64,000 nt of DNA, taken from contig NZ_JOAI01000003.1 of NCBI RefSeq assembly GCF_000717715.1, forward strand, positions 177,745 to 241,744. The letters are read 5' to 3'. Below are positions 49,772 to 58,448 of the stretch, one piece after another; positions within the stretch are counted from its first letter, which is position 1, and each line of letters starts with the position of its first letter. This DNA is from Streptomyces sp. NRRL B-24484 (GTDB lineage: Bacteria; Actinomycetota; Actinomycetes; Streptomycetales; Streptomycetaceae). The notes under the pieces are model-generated. The model saw nothing but the letters and a program-made list of their open reading frames with translations. It had not been told where the DNA came from and ran no database searches. The position numbers and the translations under genes are program-made.

Positions 49772-51793
49772 ATGACCTCCACCTGGCCGGCCGGGGCGGC
49801 CGCGAAGAAGCGGACCGTCCAGCTCGTCGAGTTCACCGCGATGCGCGGCGTCCGGTACAGCGTCACCCTGGGCTATCTGAAGGCCACCGCGGTCGCCGAC
49901 CCGGTGCTCGACGACGCCTGCGACTTCCGGATCAACGTGCGCGAGCAGACCGGCGGCGACCGGGCCGTGACCGAGCTGCTGGACTCCTGGGACGAGCCGT
50001 TCGCCGTCGCGCTGACGGTGTTCTTCTGGAACCGCGCCCAGTCCCTGGAGCTGGCCCGCCGGGTGAAGGAGCGCTGGCCGGACTGCCGCGTCGTGCTCGG
50101 CGGGAACGACGTCAGCCACCAGCAGGACCCGCTGTTCGCGGAGGCCCCCTGGGTGGACGTGCTGGTGCACGGCGAGGGCGAGTTGCGCTTCCGCGACCTG
50201 ATCCGCTGCTTCCTGGCCGGCGGCGACCTCGCCGCCGTCCCCGGCATCAGCCACTGGTCCGACGGCGCCGTCGTCACCACCGCGGACGCGGACCGGATCA
50301 CCGATCTCGAGCAGGTCGTCTCGCCGATCCTGACCCCGGTCTACTCCGACGAGGAGATCGCCGGCTCGTCGATGATCGTCTACGAGACCAACCGCGGCTG
50401 CCCCTACAAGTGCGCCTTCTGCTACTGGGGCGGCGCCACCAACTCCAAGGTGCGCCAGTTCGACCTGGACCGGATCTTCGGCGAACTGGACCGGCTCGTC
50501 CGGCTGATGCCGACGGACGCCACCCTGTTCATCGCGGACGCCAACTTCGGCATCGTCGCCCGGGACCGGCAGATCGCCGAACGCATCGTGGAACTCACCC
50601 GCCGCCACGGCAAGCGGCTGGTCATCAGCACCAACTGGGCCAAGAACGGCAACGACCGCATCGTGGAGATCGCCGGCATGCTGCACGCCGCCGAACTCAC
50701 CGGCGCGATCACGCTGTCCGCGCAGTCCTTCGACCCCGACGTGCTGAAGATCGCCAACCGCGCCAACATCCGGACCGACCACTACCGCCGGCTGCTGGCC
50801 CGCTTCCGCGCACTGGACGTGCCCACCTACACCGACCTGATCTGGGGCCTGCCGGGAGAGAGCTACGACTCCTACCTGGCCGGGGTCGAGGAGGTGCTGA
50901 CCGCGGGCGGCTCACCGGTGATCTATCCGCTGCTGCTGCTCAACAACACCGAGTACTCCCGGGAGTCCTTCCGGGACGAGCACGGGCTGACGACGCGACG
51001 GATGCCGGGCGACGTCACCAACCCCGAGCTCGTCGCCGAGGTCGTCGTCGGCCACGACCGCATGACCGCCGAGGAATGGGTGCGCGGCATGGCGTTCCGG
51101 GTCTCCATGACTCTCTTCCAGAAGATCCTGCTGCGCTGCGCGCTGCGCGTCGTCCACGCCACGACCGGTGTGCGCATGGTCGACCTGTGCGAGCAGTTGT
51201 GGTCCTTCCTGCTGGAGGACTGCGCCGACCCCTTCCTGCGCGCCGTCGCCCGCAACGTGGCCGCCGCCCACCGGGAGCCCGCCGACCTGGACAGCGCGCT
51301 GCTGCGGACGGTGATCGGCGACCGCGTGGTGGTGCCCGAGGAGGTGCACTTCCAGGCGCTGCTGTGCCGCGCCGTCGGCACGGAACGCACCGCGACGGAC
51401 CTGCTCACCACCGCGGTCGGCCGGCTGTGCGACCGGCTGGCCGCCGCCGGCCACGAGATCGACCGCAGGCTGGTCGACGGCGCGCTGACGCTGGACATCG
51501 CGGCGACGACGATCCTGCGGGCCAGCCTGCGCGGCGACCTGGACGAGGCCGGGTTCGCGGTGCCGCGCAGGGCCTGGGACCTGCTGGTGGAAGCCGGGGA
51601 CGTGCCCTCCGGACTGGACGCCGGCGGCCGGGGCGCCACCGTGCGGGGCACCGTGTGGGCCCCGGCGCGCTGGGTCCACTACCCGATCAGCGTCTACGCG
51701 CTCTCCATCTGGCACGGCACCGGCCGACCGTTGCACGACCTCCTGTTCGACCTGGCCCCCGGACCGGCCCGGGGGCCGCTCGTCCCCGCCTGA
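49772..51793 (+). CDS. Cobalamin-binding radical SAM enzyme (class B-like)
   Basis: This 673-residue protein has an N-terminal B12-binding-like Rossmann domain (VVLGGNDVSHQQ and WVDVLVHGEGELRF, about 75-165). The radical SAM cluster motif CPYKCAFC follows, with cysteines 210, 214 and 217. A long C-terminal region of about 270 residues is of unknown type. The ATG at 49772 was chosen because GGGAAG is just upstream and the N-terminus looks natural. Class B radical SAM enzymes commonly methylate unactivated carbons in RiPPs and other natural products. Divergent placement from the RiPP operon makes C-methylation of the peptide a reasonable guess. Confidence 0.88.
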   Translation: MTSTWPAGAAAKKRTVQLVEFTAMRGVRYSVTLGYLKATAVADPVLDDACDFRINVREQTGGDRAVTELLDSWDEPFAVALTVFFWNRAQSLELARRVKERWPDCRVVLGGNDVSHQQDPLFAEAPWVDVLVHGEGELRFRDLIRCFLAGGDLAAVPGISHWSDGAVVTTADADRITDLEQVVSPILTPVYSDEEIAGSSMIVYETNRGCPYKCAFCYWGGATNSKVRQFDLDRIFGELDRLVRLMPTDATLFIADANFGIVARDRQIAERIVELTRRHGKRLVISTNWAKNGNDRIVEIAGMLHAAELTGAITLSAQSFDPDVLKIANRANIRTDHYRRLLARFRALDVPTYTDLIWGLPGESYDSYLAGVEEVLTAGGSPVIYPLLLLNNTEYSRESFRDEHGLTTRRMPGDVTNPELVAEVVVGHDRMTAEEWVRGMAFRVSMTLFQKILLRCALRVVHATTGVRMVDLCEQLWSFLLEDCADPFLRAVARNVAAAHREPADLDSALLRTVIGDRVVVPEEVHFQALLCRAVGTERTATDLLTTAVGRLCDRLAAAGHEIDRRLVDGALTLDIAATTILRASLRGDLDEAGFAVPRRAWDLLVEAGDVPSGLDAGGRGATVRGTVWAPARWVHYPISVYALSIWHGTGRPLHDLLFDLAPGPARGPLVPA

Positions 51794-51816
51794 GGGTCCC
51801 GGCGCGGGCTCCGCGG

Positions 51817-52419
51817 TCACAACCAGCCGCGCGACAGTGCCGTCCTGGCCGCGTCCGTACGGTTGCGCGCGCCCAGCTTGGCCATCGCGGTGGACAGGTA
51901 GTTGCGCACGGTGCCCTCGGCCAGGCACAGCCGCGCCGCGATCTCCGCATTGCCCGCCCCCTCCGCGACCGCACGCAGCAGCTCGCGCTCCCGGTCGGTC
52001 AGCGGATCGGCCGCGTCCCACGCGGCGACCGCGAGCTCCGGCGCGACCACCCGCTCGCCCGCGTGCACCCGGCGCAGGGCCGCGGCGAGTTCACCGATCG
52101 GCGCGTCCTTGAGTACGTAGCCGGCCACCCCCGCGTCGACCGCCCGGCGCAGGTAGCCGCTGCGGGCGAAGGTGGTGACGATCAGCACCCGGACGGGGTC
52201 GGCCGTCCGGTTCAGCTCCGCGGCCAGGTCGAGGCCGGTGCGGCCGGGCATCTCGATGTCGGTCACCAGCACGTCGGGGCCGTGTTCGCGGACGGCGGTC
52301 AGCGCATCGTCGCCGTTGGTCGCCGTCGCCACCACCGTGATGTCGGGCTGCAGGTCCAGCAGGGCGGCGAAGGCGCCCAGCACCATCCCCTGGTCCTCGG
52401 CCAGCACCACCCGGATCAC
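51817..52419 (-). CDS. NarL/LuxR-family response regulator
   Basis: This 200-residue regulator has a receiver domain with the acidic pocket AEDQ and phospho-acceptor Asp54 in LVTDIEMPG. A C-terminal LuxR-type HTH follows (LTDRERELLRAVAEGAGNAE and IAARLCLAEGTVRNYLSTAM). The GTG at 52419 overlaps the histidine kinase stop (GTGA). It is the last gene of a four-gene ABC-kinase-regulator operon and probably controls that operon, perhaps through the palindromes at 55216-55252. Confidence 0.95.
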   Translation of the reverse strand: MIRVVLAEDQGMVLGAFAALLDLQPDITVVATATNGDDALTAVREHGPDVLVTDIEMPGRTGLDLAAELNRTADPVRVLIVTTFARSGYLRRAVDAGVAGYVLKDAPIGELAAALRRVHAGERVVAPELAVAAWDAADPLTDRERELLRAVAEGAGNAEIAARLCLAEGTVRNYLSTAMAKLGARNRTDAARTALSRGWL

Positions 52420-53534
52420 CGGGCCGCCGCCTTCAGTGGAACGGTGATGGTCAGCGTCGTGCCGGCCGTGCCGCTGCGCTGCACCGCACCGCCGACCTTC
52501 GCGATCCGCTCCCGCAGCCCGGTCAGCCCGGTGCCCTCCGGGGCCGAGCCCCCGATCCCGTCGTCCGCGATCACCAGCCGCACTCTCCCCTCGTCCGCGT
52601 CCAGTCCGATCCGGCAGCGGGTGGCCCGCGCGTGCCGGGCAACGTTGGTCACCGCCTCGCGCAGCGCCAGCCCCAGCTCGTGCTCGACCTCCGCGACCAG
52701 CAGCAGCCCGTCGTCGCAGTCGACGCCGAGGCTCACCCCCGTCCCGGCCAACGCCCGCCGCGCCGACTCCAGTTCGCTGCGGACGGTGGTCCGGCGCCAG
52801 CCGGTGACGGTGCTGCGCACCGCGGCCAGCGCCTCGCGGGCATTGCGTTCGATCTCCTCGGCCTCGGCGCGCGCCCGGTCGGGGTCGACGGGCACCAGTT
52901 CCTTGGTCAGCTGGGCGCGCATCACCACGGCGGTCAGCGAGTGCCCGAGCAGGTCGTGGAGGTCGCGGGCGATCCGCTCGCGCTCGGCGAGCGTCGCCAG
53001 CAGCTCGACCTGGGAGGTGCGCAGCCGCTCGTTCTCCCACTCCTGGAACCGGTCGCGCTGGCGCAGTTCGAGCAGGCCGACGACCCAGATCAGTACGGAC
53101 GCCGACAGGAACCCCCACAGCCGGTAGGGCATCGGCACCCTCGACACCGCGGCGGCGGCACTGTTCAGGACGGTCAGCGCCGCGAACCACGGGCGCGCCT
53201 CCCGCCAGGACAGGGTGTCGCCCGCGACGGCCGCCGCGTAGACGAACAGCACGCTCGCGTTGGTGTTGAACGGGGTCGCCAGCGCGCCGATCGCGGCCAT
53301 CGGCACGACCGCCGTCCAGACGTGCCGCGCGGCCGGCCCGCGCAGCAGCTTCACCGCGTACAGCCCGGCCGTGGCCGCGCACACCGCGATCGCCAGCGGC
53401 CACTCCCACCGGGCCGGGGTGGGCGAGAAGTACGGCTGCGCGGGGACGAACAGCAGATAGCCGAGGTGGACCCACTCCCACGTCCGCAGGCCTGCAGTGC
53501 GCGAGCCGGCGGCGGCCGCCCTCGGGGCGGTCAC
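52416..53534 (-). CDS. Membrane sensor histidine kinase (HisKA_3 type)
   Basis: This 372-residue kinase has four or five hydrophobic helices in the first 150 residues. A dimerisation/phosphorylation motif RIARDLHDLLGHSLTAV contains His193, and an HATPase domain follows with LREAVTNVARHARAT and VIADDGIGGSAPEGTGLTGL. It overlaps the permease gene upstream and the regulator downstream by GTGA. Kinases of this type coupled to ABC transporters often sense cell-envelope stress or the exported compound. Confidence 0.93.
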   Translation of the reverse strand: MTAPRAAAAGSRTAGLRTWEWVHLGYLLFVPAQPYFSPTPARWEWPLAIAVCAATAGLYAVKLLRGPAARHVWTAVVPMAAIGALATPFNTNASVLFVYAAAVAGDTLSWREARPWFAALTVLNSAAAAVSRVPMPYRLWGFLSASVLIWVVGLLELRQRDRFQEWENERLRTSQVELLATLAERERIARDLHDLLGHSLTAVVMRAQLTKELVPVDPDRARAEAEEIERNAREALAAVRSTVTGWRRTTVRSELESARRALAGTGVSLGVDCDDGLLLVAEVEHELGLALREAVTNVARHARATRCRIGLDADEGRVRLVIADDGIGGSAPEGTGLTGLRERIAKVGGAVQRSGTAGTTLTITVPLKAAAR

Positions 53535-54277
53535 GTCCGGGCGTGGCGATGGGCCAGCACCGCCAGTCCGAGCGCCGCCGCCGTCGTCACCAGCAGGGCC
53601 AGGACGTGGATCAGCACCCCTCCCCCGGACAGTTGGGCGAGCCCGAGTCGGGCGAGGTGGTACGTCGGCAGGAACCTGGCGATCTGACGCACCGTCTGCG
53701 GCAGGAACTGGAGCGGGATCCACAGCCCCGACAGTACCGCCAGCGGGAAGAGCAGCGCATTGAGCAGCGCGATCGTCGCACTGGTGCGGAACCGCAGGCC
53801 GACCGCCACGCTCACCAGCGTGAACGGCACCGTGCCCAGCAGCAGGACCACCGCCACCCGCACGAGCTGCCCGGCCGAGGCGTGCAGGGTGCCGAAGGCC
53901 GCGGCGGCCGCCCCCATCAGCACCAGCACCCCCACCGCGTACAGCAGTGCGGCCGCGGCCTTCGCGGCGAGGCTGATCACGACCGGCACGGCGGAGACCC
54001 GCTTCGTCCGCAGCCACCCGAGGTCGCGGTCCTGCGCGACCCCGATGCCCGGCTGCAGCGCGGCCACCGTGATCACACCGTAGGTGCCGAAGGTGGCCAC
54101 CATCGCGGTGCCGGCCGTGACGCCCTGGGTGACCTCGTGGCCGTAGAGCAGGTCGAACAGCACGAAGAACCCGACGGGCATGAGGATGCTGAAGAACAGC
54201 GAGGTGGGCTCGCGGACGATCGCCCGCAGTTCGTCCCGCAGCTCGACCCCGAAGATCCGTACCGCCGTCGCGCTCAC
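53531..54277 (-). CDS. ABC-2 type transporter permease
   Basis: This 248-residue membrane protein has six hydrophobic segments in the ABC-2 layout. LRAIVREPTSLFFSILMPVG is at the N-terminus and ALLFPLAVLSGLWIPLQFLP is the typical ABC-2 central motif. The GTG at 54277 overlaps the ATPase stop. With the ATPase it forms an exporter that may secrete or give immunity to the RiPP. Confidence 0.92.
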   Translation of the reverse strand: MSATAVRIFGVELRDELRAIVREPTSLFFSILMPVGFFVLFDLLYGHEVTQGVTAGTAMVATFGTYGVITVAALQPGIGVAQDRDLGWLRTKRVSAVPVVISLAAKAAAALLYAVGVLVLMGAAAAAFGTLHASAGQLVRVAVVLLLGTVPFTLVSVAVGLRFRTSATIALLNALLFPLAVLSGLWIPLQFLPQTVRQIARFLPTYHLARLGLAQLSGGGVLIHVLALLVTTAAALGLAVLAHRHART

Positions 54278-55179
54278 CGTGCCGCCTCCGCCGTGTCCGT
54301 CAGCGCGAGCACGGCTTCCTCCAGGCCCGCGTCCTGCACCCGCAACTCCGACAGCTGCTCGTCGCGGTCCAGCAGCACCCGCAACAGGTCCTCGGGCGAG
54401 CGCGTCCGGATCCGGATCAGCTCCTGCTCCGCGGTGACCGAGAGCGCACCCGGCAGCCGCTCGACCTCCCGCGGGTCGAGGCGGGTCCGGACGGTCACGG
54501 TGCGGTCCGGCAGCCGGGCCACCAGCTCCTCCGGGGGCGCGTCGGCCAGGATCCGGCCCCGGTCGAGCACCACCACGCGGTCCGCGACCGCGGCCGACTC
54601 CTCGATCAGGTGCGTGGTCACCAGCACCGCGGTGCCCTGCGCCCGGCGGCGTGCCAGGATCTCCCAGAAGTGCCGCCTGGCCGCGGTGTCCAGGCCCACG
54701 GTCGGTTCGTCGAGCACCAGCAGGGCCGGATCGGTGACCAGGGCCATCGCCAGCTGGACCCGCTGCTTCTGGCCGCCCGACAGCTTCGGCACGCGCCGGC
54801 GCCGCAGCTCGGCCAGTCCGAGCTCCGCCAGCACCGGGCCGGCGGCCGAGGCCCGCAGTCCGCCGCGGACGGCGGCGCCGGTCACCAGCTCGCCGACGGT
54901 CAGCGTGTTCGGAAGGCCGAGCGTCTGCTGCGCCACGCCGAGCCGCCGCCGGGTCGCCGCACGACGCGGATCACCGTCGAGCACCTGCACCGAGCCCTGC
55001 TGCGGGGCGAGCAGCCCGACGGTGAGCGACACCAGCGTCGACTTCCCGGCACCGTTCGGGCCGAGCAGCGCCACGCACTCCCCCGGGTCGACCCGCAGGT
55101 CCACCCCGTCCAGCGCGAGGCGCTCGCCGTACCGGTACCGCAGCCCCTCGGCGGTCATCACCGCCCGTGTCGTCCCCAT
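54274..55179 (-). CDS. ABC transporter ATP-binding protein (drug-export type)
   Basis: This 301-residue ATPase has Walker A GPNGAGKST at 40-48, signature LSGGQKQRVQLAMAL and Walker B LLVLDEPTVGLD. The C-terminal extension is typical of DrrA-like daunorubicin-resistance ATPases. The ATG at 55179 was chosen; MTAEG seven codons later is an alternative. It heads the exporter/two-component operon and partners the ABC-2 permease. Confidence 0.93.
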   Translation of the reverse strand: MGTTRAVMTAEGLRYRYGERLALDGVDLRVDPGECVALLGPNGAGKSTLVSLTVGLLAPQQGSVQVLDGDPRRAATRRRLGVAQQTLGLPNTLTVGELVTGAAVRGGLRASAAGPVLAELGLAELRRRRVPKLSGGQKQRVQLAMALVTDPALLVLDEPTVGLDTAARRHFWEILARRRAQGTAVLVTTHLIEESAAVADRVVVLDRGRILADAPPEELVARLPDRTVTVRTRLDPREVERLPGALSVTAEQELIRIRTRSPEDLLRVLLDRDEQLSELRVQDAGLEEAVLALTDTAEAAR

Positions 55180-55215
55180 GGCCGTCAGCCTCGCGCGGGC
55201 CGCCCGCCACCGGTA

Positions 55216-55252
55216 GTGACGCCGCGTCACCGACGGTGAATGACAATTGTCA
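55216..55252. promoter_or_regulatory. Two palindromes upstream of the ABC/two-component operon
   Basis: GTGACGCCGCGTCAC (55216-55230) is a perfect 7-1-7 palindrome, and TGACAATTGTCA (55241-55252) is a perfect 12-base palindrome containing a TTGACA-like -35 on the minus strand. They lie 37-73 bases upstream of the ATPase start and are good candidates for response-regulator binding and promoter. Both assignments are inferred. Confidence 0.45.
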
Positions 55253-55653
55253 ACGGACGGGCGGAGCACCCGGCGCGACGTGTCAAGGGTCGGCTCTGCC
55301 GTCCGTCGCAACCGGGCGAACGCCGTGTCGCCCGAGCGGGTGACCACGACGCCGGACGCCGAGGTTCGATCGTCCGGAGGGTTGAGGGCTCGCAGAGAAT
55401 CAGCATGCTGATTTGATCTCGGGGTTGGCTTCCGGTGCGAGGAAGGCCATCACGTCTGCCGGGGTGCGGAACCGTGCGGTGGATGGTGGAACGGTGTGGC
55501 CGTGCTCGGCCAGGGTGGCGCGGTGGCGCCGTGGCGCCGTGGCCCCGTGGAGGAGGAGGCCGCCGAGTGGCCGCGGCGGGTTCTCGGCCCGGCAGCCGCT
55601 GCCGATCGGTTCTGATGCCTGCACGGCCGACATCGGCGGCCGTCCGGCGCGCC
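55253..55653. other. Gene-poor stretch
   Basis: Between the ABC operon promoter and the SDR gene I see no convincing gene. A minus-strand frame ending at 55400 reads like a protein tail (RFRTPADVMAFLAPEANPEI), possibly a remnant, but it has no recognisable family and no clear upstream body. Confidence 0.4.
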
Positions 55654-56358
55654 TCACCAGGGCAACGGCCTGCCGTCCCGGAAGAAGCCTCCGGTGGGGC
55701 CGGTGTCCGGCAGCGTCGCGGCCCAGACCAGGTGGGCGGCGCCCGCTTCGACCGGGCCGCCGCCCGGGCCGCCCATGTCCGTGGCGACCCAGCCGGGGCA
55801 GACGGCGTTGACCAGGATCCGCTCCGCGCGCAGTTCGTCGGCGAGCTTGCGGGTGAGCGCGTTCAGTGCCGCCTTGGAGATCCCGTACGCCGGCTCCCCA
55901 CCGGTCATCTCCGCCAGTGAACCCGACTCGCTGGACACGTTGACCACCCGCGGACGGGCGGAACGGCCGAGCAGCGGGCGGAATGCCTGCACCATCTTCC
56001 AGGCGCCGAAGAGGTTGGTCTCCAAGGTGCGGCGGACCTCGTCGAGATCGACGTCGACGGCCCGTTCGGCGGGGTCGTAGTTGATGGCGGCGTTGTTGAC
56101 CAGCACATCGAGTCGGCCGAACTCCGCCTCCACGGAACGGGCCAGCGCGTCCACGCCGTCCGCGTCGGTGATGTCCAGCCGCCGCGGGAGTACGGCACCG
56201 GGCAGCTCGGCGAGTTCCGCGGCGGCACGCTCGGCGTCCGCTGCCCGCCGGGCGCACAGCAGGACGGTGTGGCCGAGTTCGGCGAGCCGGCGAGCCGTCT
56301 CGTGGCCGATCCCCCGGTTCGCGCCCGTGACCAGCGCGACCGGCGCAGTGGCATCCAT
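55654..56358 (-). CDS. Short-chain dehydrogenase/reductase (SDR)
   Basis: This 234-residue classical SDR has the NAD(P) glycine motif TGANRGIG at 11-18, NNAAIN and the active-site YGISK, with the catalytic Ser in VNVSSESGS. Sequence features resemble carbonyl-reductase-like SDRs (LETNLFGAWKMVQAFRPLL). GGGGGAG precedes the ATG at 56358. It is a single gene. A dead LysR fragment lies just upstream, probably its lost regulator. Confidence 0.93.
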   Translation of the reverse strand: MDATAPVALVTGANRGIGHETARRLAELGHTVLLCARRAADAERAAAELAELPGAVLPRRLDITDADGVDALARSVEAEFGRLDVLVNNAAINYDPAERAVDVDLDEVRRTLETNLFGAWKMVQAFRPLLGRSARPRVVNVSSESGSLAEMTGGEPAYGISKAALNALTRKLADELRAERILVNAVCPGWVATDMGGPGGGPVEAGAAHLVWAATLPDTGPTGGFFRDGRPLPW

Positions 56359-56479
56359 CGTCTCCCCCGTCGTTCCGGATCGGTCGGTCCCGAGGCGGCC
56401 CGGCACCGGCCGGACTCTTCCGTGCCCCACTCTGCACGCTAATCGATCGGCGCAGCTGCGGGCTGTACGCAGGGGAGCT

Positions 56480-56606
56480 CGGAAGTGCAGCGCGCCGATG
56501 TCGCGGACGGTCCGGGCGAGGGCCCGGATGAGCTCGTTCTCGGCGTCGCGGCGCCACACCAGGGCGTACGGATCGTCCCCGTCTCGGGGAGGGGGACGAA
56601 CTGCAC
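56480..56606 (-). pseudogene. LysR regulator C-terminal remnant
   Basis: Minus-strand frames give VQFVPLPE and, after a frame change, GDDPYALVWRRDAENELIRA followed by LARTVRDIG. This is the typical end of a LysR substrate-binding domain. The DNA-binding part is absent and the frame is broken. It was probably the regulator paired with the SDR gene. Confidence 0.5.
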
Positions 56607-56812
56607 GTGGGAGGCGGCAACGTGCTGTGGGACTGCGTGCCCTACGGAGCGCCCCGAGGCCGTGCGCGCCGCCGCCGACCTGCTCGCCGGCTACCGCTTC
56701 GAGCGGCTCCACGGGGCGTGGTGGGACCGCGTCGTCACCGGCGACGGCAACGAGGTCCCGGCCCGGTCGGTCGCCCGGTACCTGCGCTTCGGACGAGGGA
56801 CTGCCGCCGGAG
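56602..56812 (+). pseudogene. MBL-fold hydrolase remnant with internal deletion
   Basis: The stretch begins with HVGGGNVLWDCVPY, an MBL-fold start motif. It changes frame near 56645 and continues EAVRAAADLLAGYRFERLHG and AWWDRVVTGDG, the usual C-terminus of such proteins. The central metal-binding part is missing. It is a decayed gene. Confidence 0.5.
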
Positions 56813-56859
56813 TCCCGCCCGTGACGCCGGCGGAACACGTCCGTCCGGGAAACTGCAGA

Positions 56860-57066
56860 AACGACCCGACCAGCACCGTTGCACTCACCGTGGCAGAGAT
56901 CCGACGGCTCCTGGACGCTCTCCTGCCCCGCCCCCGGCCCGACCGCGACCACCGCCAACACGCCCTGAACTGGTCCTACTCGCGCCGGCACCACCAAGCC
57001 ATCGCCCGCCACTGCCACTACCGAAGAAGAACCAGCTCAGAGCACGATTTCTCACTGGAGTACTAG
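56860..57066 (+). pseudogene. IS701-type transposase C-terminal remnant
   Basis: The last ~65 codons read VALTVAEIRRLLDALLPRPR, then HALNWSYSRRHHQAIARHCH and YRRR before TAG at 57064. This matches the tail of IS701-family transposases. The rest of the element is missing. The stop overlaps the end of the convergent membrane-protein gene. Confidence 0.6.
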
Positions 57067-58007
57067 CTGACCGCCGCTCGCGAGTGACGGCCTGCCAGGA
57101 GGCGCGCTGCGGCGGCCAGGGCCGACGCGCTCGCGGCCGCCCATGGCAGCAGGCCGAGGACTCCGCCGGCCTGCTGCCAGAGGCTGAACAGGCTGAAGGC
57201 GGCGGTCAGCGGCAGCAGGGCGAGCCCGGCGGCTGCGGCGTCGAGCCGGCCGCGGGCCGCGCACAGGACGGCCGGCAGCAGGGGCGCGAGCAGCAGGAGG
57301 AGCGGCCGCCACCCGTCCATCAGGTGCCGGGTGTCGTAGCCCCCCTGCACCTGCGTCGCGGCGAAGCCGGCGGCCGCGCCGGCGAGCACCAAGAGCGGCC
57401 GGGCGTGGCGTCGCGGTTCGTCGAGCAGGGCGGGCGGGGCGGCGAGCAGCAAGGCGCCGCCGGCGAGGTACGGCATCAGGGCGGTCGCCGTGTAGAGCAC
57501 CCACCAACCGGTCGGGGCGTCCTGCGCCGCGAGGGCGATCCGCAGGGCGCCGAGCAGGGCGACGGCGACGGCCAGGACGCGGGCGGCGCGCCAGGCTCCG
57601 AGGGCGGCCGCGGCGGCGAGCAGGGCGGGGACGACGGTCAGGCCGAGGACGGCGAGTTGGTCGGGCAGGTCGGCCCAGGGCGGGGCCAGGCCGGACCTGG
57701 CGGCGACGCGGATCTCGTGGGTTCGGGGGTCGGCGAGTCCGGGGACGGGGCCGGCACCGAGCAGGGCGCCGGCGAGGAGGGGCGCGGCAGTCGCGAGGAG
57801 TCGGCCGCCGAGGGTGGTGGCGGTCAGGCGGGTGCGCAGCCGCAGGCCGTAGGCGGCGAGGTCGAGTGCTTCGCGGGCGGTCGCGAGCCGGCCGGCGTCG
57901 GCGGTGGTGTCGGCGAAGACCTCGGCGAGTTCGACTCCGCGGTCGCGGCGGTAGTGCGCCGGGTAGGCGGCGAGGGCGGTGCGCAGGGCCACCGTGCGGG
58001 CGGTCAC
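57063..58007 (-). CDS. Membrane protein co-transcribed with PadR
   Basis: This 314-residue protein begins with a soluble segment (AYPAHYRRDRGVELAEVFAD) found in actinobacterial proteins that follow PadR genes. About seven hydrophobic helices follow. The GTG at 58007 overlaps the PadR stop. The function is unknown; it may be a membrane partner of the PadR-controlled response. Confidence 0.75.
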   Translation of the reverse strand: MTARTVALRTALAAYPAHYRRDRGVELAEVFADTTADAGRLATAREALDLAAYGLRLRTRLTATTLGGRLLATAAPLLAGALLGAGPVPGLADPRTHEIRVAARSGLAPPWADLPDQLAVLGLTVVPALLAAAAALGAWRAARVLAVAVALLGALRIALAAQDAPTGWWVLYTATALMPYLAGGALLLAAPPALLDEPRRHARPLLVLAGAAAGFAATQVQGGYDTRHLMDGWRPLLLLLAPLLPAVLCAARGRLDAAAAGLALLPLTAAFSLFSLWQQAGGVLGLLPWAAASASALAAAARLLAGRHSRAAVS

Positions 58008-58351
58008 GCGAGGGCCCGGCGGGTGTGGACCGCGGGGCCGCCGAGGCGGCGCTGGGCCTCGGCGGCGACGGCGCGCAGCCGTTCGGCCTCGGTGGCCAGG
58101 ACGTCGCGTCCGGCGCCGGTGAGGGCATAGCTGCGTCGGGCCCGGCCGTCGACGACCTCCTCGGCGGCGACCTCGATCAGGCCCTGCTGGAGCAGCCGGT
58201 CGAGCGCCCCGTAGAGGGTGCCGGTGCGCATCGTCACCCGCCCGCCGGAGATCGCGTCGATCTCCTTGATCAGCGCGTATCCGTGCCGGGGGGCGTCGGC
58301 GAGGGCGGTGAGCAGCAGCAGGGTGGATTCCTGCATCGCGCGTTCTGTCAT
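58004..58351 (-). CDS. PadR-family transcriptional regulator
   Basis: This 115-residue winged-helix protein has the PadR core LLLTALADAPRHGYALIKEI, SGGRVTMRTGTLYGALDRLL and RRSYALTGAGRDVL. The ATG at 58351 is in an AT-rich promoter context with TACATATAC-like sequence just upstream. PadR proteins usually repress neighbouring transporter genes; the FtsX-type ABC operon upstream is the natural target. Confidence 0.93.
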   Translation of the reverse strand: MTERAMQESTLLLLTALADAPRHGYALIKEIDAISGGRVTMRTGTLYGALDRLLQQGLIEVAAEEVVDGRARRSYALTGAGRDVLATEAERLRAVAAEAQRRLGGPAVHTRRALA

Positions 58352-58448
58352 ACGACTACATATACCGCCGAGCTGCGTATCGGTGCCAGCGCGCGACTGC
58401 CCGGGCGGCCGGTCGGCCACCCGGGCAGCGGGCCGGTCGGGTTGCCGG

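Noticed and set aside
55400..55653. Minus-strand protein tail ending at 55400 as a gene
   Set aside because: About 40 plausible residues have no recognisable family, and the frame upstream is low-complexity; support is too weak beyond a possible remnant.
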